64,000 nt of DNA from Blepharisma japonicum (lineage: Eukaryota; Ciliophora; Heterotrichea; Heterotrichida; Blepharismidae), in assembly GCA_949751835.1 (NCBI GenBank), contig CATKHK010000001.1, positions 911,056 to 975,055 on the forward strand, read 5' to 3'. How positions within the stretch are numbered: position 1 is the stretch's first letter; each line of letters begins with the position of its first letter. Shown here piece by piece: positions 29,065-39,700 of this stretch. Below the pieces are notes generated by a model. It saw nothing but the letters and a program-made list of their open reading frames with translations. It was not told the DNA's origin and ran no database searches. The position numbers and the translations under genes are program-made.

Positions 29065-30153
29065 ATGGAAGGCTCTGCCTGCCTCAAAGATCAATCCTCA
29101 ACTGAAAAGCAGCTTCAAATTAGCAATGACGAGACTTTAGAGATGGAAAAATCCGATTCTCAAAGCTGCTTAGCACCCCAAGAAACAATAGCTTTAAAAG
29201 AGCTAAATATCTCCTTATTAGATATCGTAAAGCTGCAAAGTGTTCTTAGAGGTTATATAGATCGCAAAAATCCCCAAAGTATTAACCTTGAAACTAATTG
29301 TCTTCATGCAAGTGAAAATGTTGTGAGATCTAGCATAAAAGAAATCCCTGAAACCCAGATACCTGATTACTCAACTGAGGTTACTAGGCTTGCGTTATCA
29401 AAATTAGGGCCATTTACTGCAGAAGAGCCTTTTAAAGATAATGAGCCTAGAACAAAGCATGGCCCTGTAGAAATTGAGAATGGAGTTATATATATTGGAG
29501 AATGAAACAATAATTACCAAAGACATGGCTTCGGCGTCCAGTTGTGAAATGATGGTTCTCGGTATGATGGATTTTGGCTAAACGATAAAGCAAACTTTAA
29601 AGGAAGACTGATCCATGGAGATGGAGACGTCTATGAAGGCGAATTTAAAGACGACAAAGCTCACGGCTTTGGAATTTATGTATATATGGACGGTGCAAGA
29701 TATGAAGGGTATTGGAAAGATGATAAGCAGTATGGAGAAGGCACTGAAACTTGGCCAGACGGAACACGATATCAAGGAGCTTATGCAGGCGGACAAAAAC
29801 AAGGAAGAGGTAGATTTGAATGGCCTGATGGGAGTATTTATGAAGGCGAATTTAAAGATAATGATATTCATGGAGTCGGAACTTATACGTGGATTGACGA
29901 AAGAAAATATGTAGGAGAGTGGATACATAACAAAATGGAAGGGACAGGAACTTTTACGTGGAATGACGGAAGGTCCTATAAAGGAGGTTACGTTGATGAT
30001 AAAAAGCAAGGATATGGAGTTTTTGAATGGCCTGATGGAAGAAGATATGAAGGAGGGTGGTATAATGGAAAACAGCACGGTAGCGGAATTTATTATACTT
30101 CGAACAAAAATAAAATAGAAGGAGAATGGAATGAAGGAAAAAGATTTAGATAA
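29065..30153 (+). CDS. MO6: IQ and MORN-repeat protein, MEGS class
   Basis: 362 residues, with UGA-Trp at 29503-29505 and 29548-29550; stop TAA 30151-30153. Architecture as in MO3: M-E-G-S start, IQ-like segment at about 53-68, S-I-K-E-I-P-E-T linker and about nine MORN units. It ends E-G-K-R-F-R, like MO1, instead of the MO3/MO8 tail, so the C-terminal end is of a second type. The leader just before the ATG (TTTCACTTTCATATTTAAT) is nearly identical in MO1, MO3, MO6 and MO7. The reverse strand is also open for 196 codons here, an antisense reading of the repeats that I do not count as a gene. Confidence 0.88.
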
Positions 30154-30299
30154 GTAATATTTTAACATATGATAAATAAATTTGAAATTTGAGGTAATTA
30201 TTTAATATATTAAAGCAATCTTATTCAGGCATAATTACTCTTTTTTATAAGAAACTAAAGCTACAAATTGTGTAGAATTTTTTGTTCCAATATGAAAGA

Positions 30300-30356
30300 G
30301 AGCGAAAATTTTGCTGAGCCGAATAAAAAAATAAAAAGAAACATTCCGTGAATTAA
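30300..30356 (+). pseudogene. Duplicated tail of the RRM gene
   Basis: Matches the last codons, stop and 3' flank of the RRM gene (21895-21945): AATAAAAAGAAACATTCC, then GAATTAAATTAATAA. It is the left edge of the duplicated block that brought archaemetzincin copy C here. Confidence 0.75.
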
Positions 30357-31175
30357 ATTAATAATTGTTAAATTAGAGTATTTCAAATTTGAGGTGAATT
30401 GGTAAAAATGGTTATCTTCGCCAAAAAATCTGTTATTTTGGGTTGTTAGCATATAAAGTTACTCGTATCTTTTTTGAGATTGCATCCTAATAAGATTTGT
30501 AATTTATTTAAGACAACGGGGCATAAATTCTAGGCTTTCTTCCAGACTCATTTAAGCTGTTGAACCTATTCATCAAGCATTTATAATATACACAATGATA
30601 GATCTTAAACATATGAAATATCTCATGGGCTATGGTTTTACTCGCTCTCAGCAATAAAAAATCCTTTGCTTCATCTTCCTGCAAATTTTCATCCATAAAC
30701 CTTGCAAATGAAGACACCCCTTTATTTCCTCCAATAGACCAAAACAAAATTTTAGACTCCTGAGGATATAAATCAAAATTTGTTATCCTAAGCAATGGCC
30801 GTTTGGGATTTTCAGTGTTTTTATAATATCGCTGGCATTATATTGAATAGTTACAAACCAATGTCTTGAGGTAACATTCATTTCTGAGAAAAGCCTCATA
30901 GGGAGTATTTTTATTTTTGCCCCATAAAAGAAAGATTTGCAAAAATCTGATAAAAATTGACAGTATCTTCTGGGATTTCATTGAGGACTTGAATATAAAT
31001 TTTATTTTTAGAGCTAGCAGGAATTCTTACGACTTGTTGGAATCGGGCAAAGGTTTGACCTTTTTCGTTATGAGATTCCAAATAATCCCCTGGGCTTAGG
31101 AAGAGGCTGAAATAAATTTTCAGTAAAATATTTTTCTAGACTAGGAGCAACATTCCCAATGGTAGCTCTGTCTGA
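30340..31175 (-). pseudogene. Archaemetzincin pseudogene, copy C
   Basis: The most complete copy. On the minus strand it shows in order G-Q-T-F-A-R-F, I-P-E-D-T-V-N-F-Y-Q, I-T-N-F-D-L-Y-P-Q-E-S, G-V-S-S-F-A-R-F, A-H-E-I-F-H-M-F-K-I-Y-H-C, then Y-Y-K-C-L-M-N, and a C-terminal tract F-F-G-E-D-N. The D-L-Y-P, S-F-A-R and HExxH...HC...CLM series is the archaemetzincin (M54) order. Frameshifts near 31090, 30925 and 30530 and UAA codons break it; C-P-x-C of the second zinc site is disrupted. The start codon region is altered (ATG of copy A reads CTG-like). Confidence 0.8.
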
Positions 31176-31235
31176 AGTAAATTTTCATATCCAGAAAAAT
31201 TCATATTTACCATTATTTTCACTTTCATATTCAAT

Positions 31236-32237
31236 ATGGAAGGCTCTGCCTGCCTCAAAGATCAATCCTCAACTGAAAAGCAGCTTCAAATTGATAATGA
31301 CGGGACTGTAGAGATGGAAAAATCCGATTCTCAAAGCTGCTTAGCATCCCAAGAAGCAATAGCTTTAAATGAGCTAAATATCTTTCCTGCAAGTGAAAAT
31401 GTTGTGAGATCTAGCATAAAAGAAATTCCTGAAACCCAGATACCTGATTACTCAACTGAGGTTACTAGACTTGCGTTTTCAAGATTAGGGCCATTTACTG
31501 CAAAAGAGCCTTTTAAAGATAATGAGCCTAGAACCAAGCATGGCCCTGTAGAAGTGGAGAATGGAGCTATATATATTGGAGAATGAAACAATAATGATCA
31601 AAGACATGGCTTCGGCGTCCAGCTGTGAAATGATGGTTCTCGATATGATGGATTTTGGCTAAACGGGAAAAAACACCATGAAGGAAGACTGGTCCATAAA
31701 GATGGAGACGTCTATGAAGGCGAATGGAAAGACGATAAAGCCCACGGCTTTGGAGTTTGGGTCGATATGGACGGAGCAAGATATGAAGGGTATTGGAAAG
31801 ACGATTACAAGCATGGAAAAGGCACTGAAACTTGGCCAGACAGAGCACGATACCAAGGAGAGTATGCAGGCGGAAAAAAGCAAGGAAGAGGCAGATTTGA
31901 ATGGCCTGATGGGAGTAATTATGAAGGAGACTTTAAAGATAGTCATATTCATGGAGTTGGGATTTATATGTGGAGTGACGGAAGAAAATATGTAGGAGAG
32001 TGAATAAATGACAAAATGGAAGGGACAGGAACTTTTACATGGACTGATGGAAGGTTCTATAAAGGAGGCTACCATAACGATGAAAAGGAAGGATATGGAG
32101 TGTTTAAGTGACCTGATGGAAGAAGATATGAAGGAGGGTGGCATAATGGAAAACAGCACGGGAGAGGGGTTTATTATACTTCGAATGGAAATAAAATAGA
32201 AGGAGAATGGGAAGAAGGAAAAATATCTCATAAGTAA
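31236..32237 (+). CDS. MO7: MORN-repeat protein, MEGS class, IQ segment deleted
   Basis: 333 residues, with UGA-Trp at 31584-31586, 31626-31628, 32001-32003 and 32109-32111; stop TAA 32235-32237. Relative to MO3, 90 bases (30 codons) are missing in frame after E-L-N-I, removing exactly the [10 protein letters not shown]-like helix; the linker (S-I-K-E-I-P-E-T) continues normally. About nine MORN units follow, more diverged than in MO3 or MO6 (for example [12 protein letters not shown]). Product: a MORN rod without the putative calmodulin-binding element and without an N-terminal lipid site. Confidence 0.85.
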
Positions 32238-32479
32238 TATTTTAGCATGTGATAAATAAATTTGAAATTTTAAGGTAATTATTTAATATATTAAAGCATA
32301 TCTTATTCAGGAATAATTAAGAAATTTCATATTAAAAAGCCAAATTATGTGGACATAGCACAATTTTGAATTTCTATCTTAAAAAATGAGTCTAATTAAC
32401 TTATATAGCCAATTAAATCTATTTTCAGCAATTAAACAAGGAAGGAAATCGCCTTTATTCCAAACTATGGAGATTAATG

Positions 32480-32630
32480 TATAATAAATATATGGTAGAT
32501 CCTAAAACGAGAAACACGAAATTGCTAGTTTTCTTATCACCAAAGATTTCTCTGAATTTGGGTCTACACGAAAATCTAGATTAAGAGATTTAATTCCTAC
32601 ATCTTATAACACCCTTGATTTTTCTATTAT
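32480..32630 (+). pseudogene. 5' fragment of the Cys-rich gene at 35632 (copy 4)
   Basis: Same segment as the other three fragments, with AACACGAAATTGCTAGTTTTC and GATTAAGAGATTTAATTCC; the region around the ATG is deleted. It precedes MO8. Confidence 0.65.
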
Positions 32631-32714
32631 AAACTTAACTTATATATTCAGAAAAATTCATATTTAACTTCTTTTCGTGATTTATTTTCTATTATTTTCA
32701 CTTTTATATTCAAT

Positions 32715-33914
32715 ATGGGAAACTGTGCCTGCCTCAAAGATCAATCCTCAACTGAAAAGCAACTTCGAATTAACAAAGACGGGACTGTAGAGATGGAAAA
32801 ATCCGATCCTCAAAGCCGCCTAGCATCCCAAGAAACAATGGCTTTAAAAGAGCTAAAAATCTCCTTATGAGACATCGTAAAGCTGCAAAGCGTCCTTAGA
32901 GGTTATATAGATCGCAAAAAAGTCCACAGTATTAACCTAACAAAATCAGTCGAAGTGAAATTCACCCAGGCTGTTCCTAATAACTACCAATCCTACTCAG
33001 CCCCTTCAGATTCAAATATTCAATATAAAGTTAAAACTAATTTTTTCCCTGCAAGTGAAAATATTGTGAGATCTAGCATAAAAGAAATCCCTGAAACCCA
33101 GATACCTGATTACTCAACTGCGGCTACTAGACTTGCGTTTTCAAGATTAGGGCCATTTACTGCAAAAGAGCCTTTTAAAGATAATGAGCCTAGAACCAAG
33201 CATGGTCCTGTAGAAATGGAGAATGGAGCTATATATATTGGAGAATGAAACAATAATTACCAAAGACATGGCTTCGGCGTCCAGTTGTGAAATGATGGTT
33301 CTCGGTATGATGGATTTTGGCTAAACGACAAAGCAAACTTTAAAGGAAGACTGATTCATGGTGATGGAGACGTCTATGAAGGCGAATGGAAAGATGACAA
33401 AGCCCACGGCTTTGGAGTTTACGTATATATGGACGGAGCAAGATATGAAGGATATTGGAGAGATGATAAGCAGCATGGAGAAGGCACTGAAACTTGGCCA
33501 GACGGAGCACGATATCAAGGAGAGTATGCAGGCGGACAAAAACAAGGAAGAGGCAGATTTGAATGGGCTGATGGGAGTATTTATGAAGGCGAATTTAAAG
33601 ATAATGATATTCATGGGGTTGGGATTTATATGTGGAGTGACGGAAGAAAATATGTAGGAGAGTGGATACATAACAAAATGGAAGGGACAGGAACTTTCAC
33701 ATGGAGTGACGGAAGGTCCTATAAAGGAGGTTACGTTGATGATAAGAAACAAGGATATGGAGTTTTTGAATGGCCTGATGGAAGAAAATATGAAGGAGGG
33801 TGGTTTAATGGAAAGCAACACGGGAGCGGGTTTTATTATACTTCGAATGGAAGTAAAAGAGAAGGAGAATGGAAAGAAGGAAAAAGAGTGAAATGGATGA
33901 CTGAGCAGATCTAG
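32715..33914 (+). CDS. MO8: IQ and MORN-repeat protein with predicted N-terminal lipidation (MGNC class)
   Basis: 399 residues, with UGA-Trp at 32868-32870, 33246-33248 and 33288-33290; stop UAG 33912-33914. The N-terminus M-G-N-C-A-C fits an N-myristoyl (Gly2) plus palmitoyl (Cys4/Cys6) membrane anchor. The IQ-like motif lies at about 54-69. It is followed by a 31-residue insertion absent from the MEGS class ([10 protein letters not shown]), the S-I-K-E-I-P-E-T linker, and about nine MORN units from residue 174. This is the only full-length open copy of the class besides MO9. The product is expected at a membrane or the cortex, held by lipid and extended by the MORN rod. Confidence 0.88.
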
Positions 33915-34094
33915 ATAAGTAATATTTTAACATATGATAAATAAATTTGACATTTTAGGTAAGCTAATTATTTAAAATATATTAGAGAAAGCTTATTCAG
34001 GCTTATTTTATTAGAAAATAAGCTACAAAATCATATTTTCTATAGAATAAATTGCCAAAAATGCATATCATATATTATACTATTTTCAAAAATT

Positions 34095-35270
34095 ATGGGA
34101 AATTGCTCGTGTCTCAAATGTCCAGGAGAAAACGAAAAATCCACTACTGAAAATTTCCACGAAATGCAAAAACCCAGCCTTAAACAAAAACTCCTTTGCG
34201 GCGACAAAAAGCCTCAAAGTGAGATTCAAGTTAGCATGTGGGAGATCATCCGTCTCCAAAGTGTCCTCCGTGGCTATTTAGAGCGTAAAAAAACTCATAT
34301 AATCAACAGAACAAAGTCAATAAAAGCACAATTTAGCTCAGCCCCACCCGACAAAGAATCATGAACTGACAACTCTCCCCAAATTAAGCCGAAAAAACAA
34401 TTTTTACCACCTTCTCTGTCCACAATTACAAGATCTTTTTTAAAAGAAATTTCAGAAGAAGACATCCCTGACAACTCCACAGCTGCCAGCAGAGCTACCT
34501 TAGCTAAACTTGGGCCTTATAATATTGCAGAGCCATTTCCTGAAAATGAGCCAAGAATAAAGCATAACCCAGTAGAATTGGAAAATGGAGCTATTTATAT
34601 AGGAGAATGGAATAAAAATAACCAAAGGCATGGGTTTGGGCTTCAGCTGTTTCCTGATGGGTCTCAATATGAAGGGTATTGGATAAAAGATAAAGCAAGC
34701 ATAAAAGGAAGATTGATTCATGATGACGGAGATGTATATGAAGGGGAGTGAAAGGAAGATAAGGCTTGTGGCTATGGAGTTTATGTATATATTGATGGAG
34801 CAAGATATGAAGGAGAATGAAAAAATGATAAACAAAATGGTATAGGAACTGAATATTGGCCTGATGGAGCAAAATATCATGGAGAGTATTTAGTTGGGCA
34901 AAAGCATGGGAAAGGAAAATTTGAATGGGCAGACGGAAGTATTTATGAAGGGGATTTTAAAGATAATGATATTCATGGATTAGGAGTTTATACATGATCT
35001 GATGGAAGAAAATATATAGGAGAATGGGCAAATAATAAAATGCATGGGAGAGGGACTTTTACGTGGAGTGATGGGAGATCGTATAAAGGGGAGTATGCTA
35101 ATGATAAAAAGCAAGGATTTGGAGTTTTTGAGTGGCCTGATGGAAGAAAGTTTGAAGGGAACTGGTATAATGGGAATCAGAATGGGATGGGCTGGTATTC
35201 AACTACAAATGGGTTGAAAAAGAAAGGCGAGTGGAAAGATGGAAAAAGAATAGCATGGATTTCTGAATAA
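34095..35270 (+). CDS. MO9: divergent IQ and MORN-repeat protein with predicted N-terminal lipidation
   Basis: 391 residues, with UGA-Trp at 34362-34364, 34749-34751, 34818-34820 and 34995-34997; stop TAA 35268-35270. It starts [10 protein letters not shown], a dual myristoyl/palmitoyl signal. IQ-like motif [16 protein letters not shown] lies at 51-66, then a linker with [12 protein letters not shown], and nine to ten MORN units from about residue 167. It differs from MO1-MO8 over its whole length far more than they differ from each other and lacks their spacer. So it is probably the older paralog from which the array unit diverged. It lies next to the intact Cys-rich gene. Confidence 0.9.
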
Positions 35271-35631
35271 TAATATAAAATGTTCGAATTTTTCTGCAGG
35301 CTCTTATATAAAATCTGATTTTGACAAATTTAATAATAATACTGAATAGGTTGCGAAAAGACATTTGATATGCAAAGGGATGCTAGAAAAAACGCAAATA
35401 GCAGCATTTAATTCAGTGTATGCTAATTAATATACATAATTAGGGAATTGCGATATTACTTAAGAAATTTTTATGATCGAAGAATTATATCAATTAAGCA
35501 AATTTTCTCGATTTAAATATTCAAAATTGAAATGCCACAAGTTTTATCCATATGTATATCACCAAATCATATTTATTATTGTAGATCAAAGATTTGATAT
35601 AATGATATATTAATATAGAGGTATAATAAAA
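35271..35631. other. Spacer before the Cys-rich gene
   Basis: AT-rich, no gene or repeat recognised. It is not the spacer type found in the array. Confidence 0.45.
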
Positions 35632-36732
35632 ATGAATTTAAGGCAGACCCTTAATCAGCAACACGAAATTGGTAGTTTTCTAACTCCAAACGATCTCTCT
35701 AATTTTGGAAATGCCCGAAAATCTAGTTTAAGAGACTTAATCCCAACTGTTTTATTTAGTTATTTGGAATTTTCAGTAACCTATTTTGATGATCAAAATC
35801 TCATTATGAATTTCCGAGCTTTTCTTCTAAATAAAGGTCTGTGGTGCAAAACAGTTGAAGGACTTGATTATATTATTGGCAATATTATCTCCCGAAAAAT
35901 AAATTTTTTAGACGAAATTTATGTGAACTTTTTTGAAGATTTAAAGTTAATTTTTGATAAATTGATTTTATCAAGGGATATTTCAGAAAAAAACGTTTTA
36001 TTTCACACAATGAAAGTTATTGCAATTGCTCTGGGGTTTAATATAGTTATTTTTAACAAAAATAGAAAGAAAATTAACAATCAAGGTGCTGAGAACTATT
36101 TTTATGTCCCTATTTTTAGAAGAAAAGGAAACTTTTATGTTTTGTATCCTTCTAATCCTAATTATCTGCAAACTATTTATGAAAATGCAATTGAAAAGAA
36201 ATATAAATTATTCACGCATTGTGGGCATTCTTTTAATGAGCCAAATCAAGCTTCAAATACAAATACTTGTAGAAAATGTAATGAAAAATTATATACAGCT
36301 GAAATAAAAATAATTTATCCTAACCAAAATAATCAAGCTCACAAAAATACTTACCAAGTTAAAACAAATAAAAATAATTTTAATCAAAAGCCTTCTCATG
36401 AAGAAATAAAGGGGGTATATGTAAAAGTGGAACTTAATAGAAATCAAAGCCACGGATTTGATAGATTTAATAAAGATTATACGTGCTCAAACTGTCAAAG
36501 GATGATTTGCTTATACTGTAGTGTAAGTAATAAAAACTATAATGAAGTTAATAGTAAAAGCAAAAGGCCAAGCGGATATAAATGCAGGAATTGCAGGAAA
36601 GATTTTAATAAGGAATTAAGAGAATATATTAGAAAGTTATCAGATCATGCCAGAAATATTGGAATGCAAGATAACTTCCACCAAAATAATTATTGCATAG
36701 AAAACCCCAATCAATTCAATAACTCTCCATAA
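35632..36732 (+). CDS. Cys-rich protein with an otubain-like segment (weak) and C-terminal zinc-binding clusters
   Basis: 366 residues, no UGA, stop TAA 36730-36732. The middle (about 120-180) has I-A-I-A-L-G-F-N-I-V-I-F and Y-V-P-I-F-R-R-K-G-N-F-Y-V-L-Y-P. This resembles the A-L-x-x-x-I-x-V and H-Y-D-x-L-Y strands of otubain (C65) deubiquitinases, but with the catalytic His position as Asn and no D-G-N-C motif in the N-terminal part, so any such domain would be inactive. From about 195 onwards come C-x-H and C-x-x-C pairs (C-R-K-C, C-S-N-C, C-L-Y-C, C-R-N-C), likely two zinc sites. I do not recognise a firm family. Four decayed 5' fragments of this gene are scattered through the MORN array upstream. 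Confidence 0.7.
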   Translation: MNLRQTLNQQHEIGSFLTPNDLSNFGNARKSSLRDLIPTVLFSYLEFSVTYFDDQNLIMNFRAFLLNKGLWCKTVEGLDYIIGNIISRKINFLDEIYVNFFEDLKLIFDKLILSRDISEKNVLFHTMKVIAIALGFNIVIFNKNRKKINNQGAENYFYVPIFRRKGNFYVLYPSNPNYLQTIYENAIEKKYKLFTHCGHSFNEPNQASNTNTCRKCNEKLYTAEIKIIYPNQNNQAHKNTYQVKTNKNNFNQKPSHEEIKGVYVKVELNRNQSHGFDRFNKDYTCSNCQRMICLYCSVSNKNYNEVNSKSKRPSGYKCRNCRKDFNKELREYIRKLSDHARNIGMQDNFHQNNYCIENPNQFNNSP

Positions 36733-36799
36733 ATGCAGATTTATGAGGCTTTTTAATTGAATCAATTTGCTTATTAAATAAGAAATCATTTAGCCATTA

Positions 36800-39700
36800 T
36801 TAAGGTGTAAATTTAGGTTCTTCGTCTTCAGACTTCTCTTCAGCTACTTCACTACAAGAATGTAAATAATCTGACTCATCTACTTGGCAAGCTTCTTGCA
36901 TCTCTTCTCTTGCCTCTCTTGGCAGCTCAGCAGTCAGCCATCTTCTTATCTTAATCCCACTATTTTTCACCTTAAACTTAAATTTAATTTTTTTCATAGC
37001 CTCAGCCTTTGGAAATGACTGTGATTTTTCCTCAAAATTCTCTTTCATAATTTCAGTCATCTGTGTCATTCTTGCAAAAGAAACCCCTAAATTAGTTTCA
37101 TATAATTTAAGTATCATTTTTGTTTTTTTGCCTTGCTTAATATCTTTAGGTGTATAAATAGAAAGTTCTGCATGCTTAGATTTTGCAATTGGGATAACAG
37201 AGCTATTTATATTCATTTCTGCTTTTGCATCAAAAATGCTGATCCCAAATAAATTGCTGAGAAGAGTGGCATTTGGTTTTTTATGCTTTTGGTTAGACAC
37301 AATTGAGGATTTATCAGTAAGTTTCATTGACTGCCGGACAGGGCGAAAAGCAATGGTGTCTTCTTCTGTATGTTTATTGCTCGCAATTGGGGTGCCTGAG
37401 TCTGACCTCAAGTTATTGAATCTTTCCTCACTGTCAATACTGCTTTCTTTAATCGGCAAAAGTTGATTTTTATTTATTTGATTTTTAGGGATTAAATAGC
37501 AAGCTTCTTCTTCTAATTTCCTTAAAATGGCTTTGGTCACTTTAATAGCCACGTTATCATCACTATTCGAATGCTTTGGGAAAATTATTTCACAGTTTTC
37601 AAATTCAAAACCTAAGCAAAACTTGCTTGGCTCTTCAAAATCATGGGTTTCCTTTGCAGAAAAGCTGAGGTGTTCAGTAATTTCATCAACAAAGCCAACA
37701 ATTTCATCAATAAAAGAGCTTAAAAAGTATATTTTTGCGTCACTTATAAATAGAGAAAGTTTGTCTTCAGTAGGGTCTAATTTAAAGATTAAGCTGGTTG
37801 CTTGCTTATTTTCGCATTTTTCTATCAATTTATTATACATGGAATTTTCAGGCGAAACTTGTAAATTTTCAATATTTCCTTCTAATAATGATTCTGAGTT
37901 CTTATTTATTGTATTTATGGAAACTTTAATTGTCCCTTTATCTAAGCATAGCTGGGATATTGGTTTATTAGAGTGTTTCATATTGATAAAAATTTTTGAT
38001 AAATTTATCCTTCATGAGCTGTGGCTATAATCTTCTATAACAGAATCTAAAAAGATATATCGAGAAGGTATTGATAAATATTCATTTATTTTTTTTGTAT
38101 CCAAAATGTCCAAAAAATGCACTATATCATTTTTCACCGAAAAAAATTCTTCTGTAGAAATGATCATTCCTATAGGATTTATATTAAAATCACTCTCACC
38201 CTGAGCTTTTTTCCTAATCAGTCCTTCTACGCTATTCTCCGTTTGATTTATTTTTAATGCTCATCTTGCTGAAGACACCTCAAAATTATCTTTATCAATA
38301 ACATTGCAAGGCACCATCATAATTTTCGACCCTTCTTTTCCTTTAGAAATACTGATTTCTGTAATTTTTATAGCATTTTCTTTATGTATATGAATATCTG
38401 ACGAAATTTCATAAAGCATGCCATTGCAATATACCATAATTTGTTCATATCTCTATATATAAATTACTGTTTTTGTAAAGAAATTGCATCCAGCAATATG
38501 GCCATATAAACTATTTCCAAACTCTATATTAAGCCGCCTTAGCGAAATATTGCTCCTTTCCTCTATGATTTCTTTCCTTTCTTCCTTTATTTCTATAGTT
38601 TTCCCTTTATCATCTTTTATTGCATCTTTTGACAAATTTTCTTGGCTTTCGATCCCTGAAAATTTTTTCATTATAAATCCTTCAGAAATAATCGAAAAAA
38701 TCCTACCATCATAAGCACAGATAAGCTCCAATTTGTCAATTTTAAAATTTATGTACAGCTTGCTTGCCTGAGCCACTTTTACGTTAAGATTTGTAGGTTT
38801 TACGTGCTTTTCATATAGATCGTACAAATCAAGGATATTTTTTATAATAAAAAATGTTTCACAAACTGGGGAACGGTTAAATTGCTCAGAGAAAAGTATA
38901 TTTATTGAAGAAATATGTAAGGTGACCTTATCATATTCATTTAGAGGGACAATATCTTTGGCAATGCTGTCTATAGGCTCAGAAGATTGTCTCATTCACG
39001 TTGATTTTTTGGTTTCTATAGCTCTTATTCGGTGCTTTACTAGCTGAGTTTCCCTTTCTTTTCATTTATTTTCATCAAAAGTCTCTGTATTGATTCGTTG
39101 ATCAAGCTTTAAAATTTTGTAAAAATGAGGCAAAATTTCTGGGCTTTGGTTATTTAAAGCAGAATCATAAACTCCTGAAGCTTTTGCCACAAGTGAGGTC
39201 GCCCTGAATTCGCTTGGGTCAAATAGTGGGGTAACGTCTTGGTAATCGAGGTCATCAATCCCTTCGAATTTTTCATGAATTTTTGAAGTAACCCCTGGTG
39301 TAATCGTTATTCTATAATCCTCCCCCATATTACTTCTTAAAGTTGTAGCAAACAAGCTAAAAGTCTGTTTAAATGGCCTTTTCTTATACATCCCAATAAT
39401 AGATGCACAAGCTAAATTTAAAATTTCTTTTTTCTGGTGCATCCCAAATACTTTAAAATCCACAAAATTCGTGTCCTCATCACTTGAAGTGACTTTTTGT
39501 ATTCTTCTTCCTAGGGCAAAATTAAAAATCGTCATAACTTTTTTGGTATTTAATAAACAATGTAAGCAGGTTTTTAAATTTGGGGCTGCATAATGCTTAT
39601 TTTGGAAGCTCAGCAGTAATCTTTCTAATTGCCGTCTATCATATTCCATTATTGATTTTTCCAGCTTATTTCTTTCATATTTTTCCTCACTCATCTGCGA

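Noticed and set aside
22741-35270. Regular 69-bp periodicity that could suggest a CRISPR array or satellite
   Set aside because: The period is the 23-residue MORN repeat inside coding sequence; units are diverged and have no spacers.
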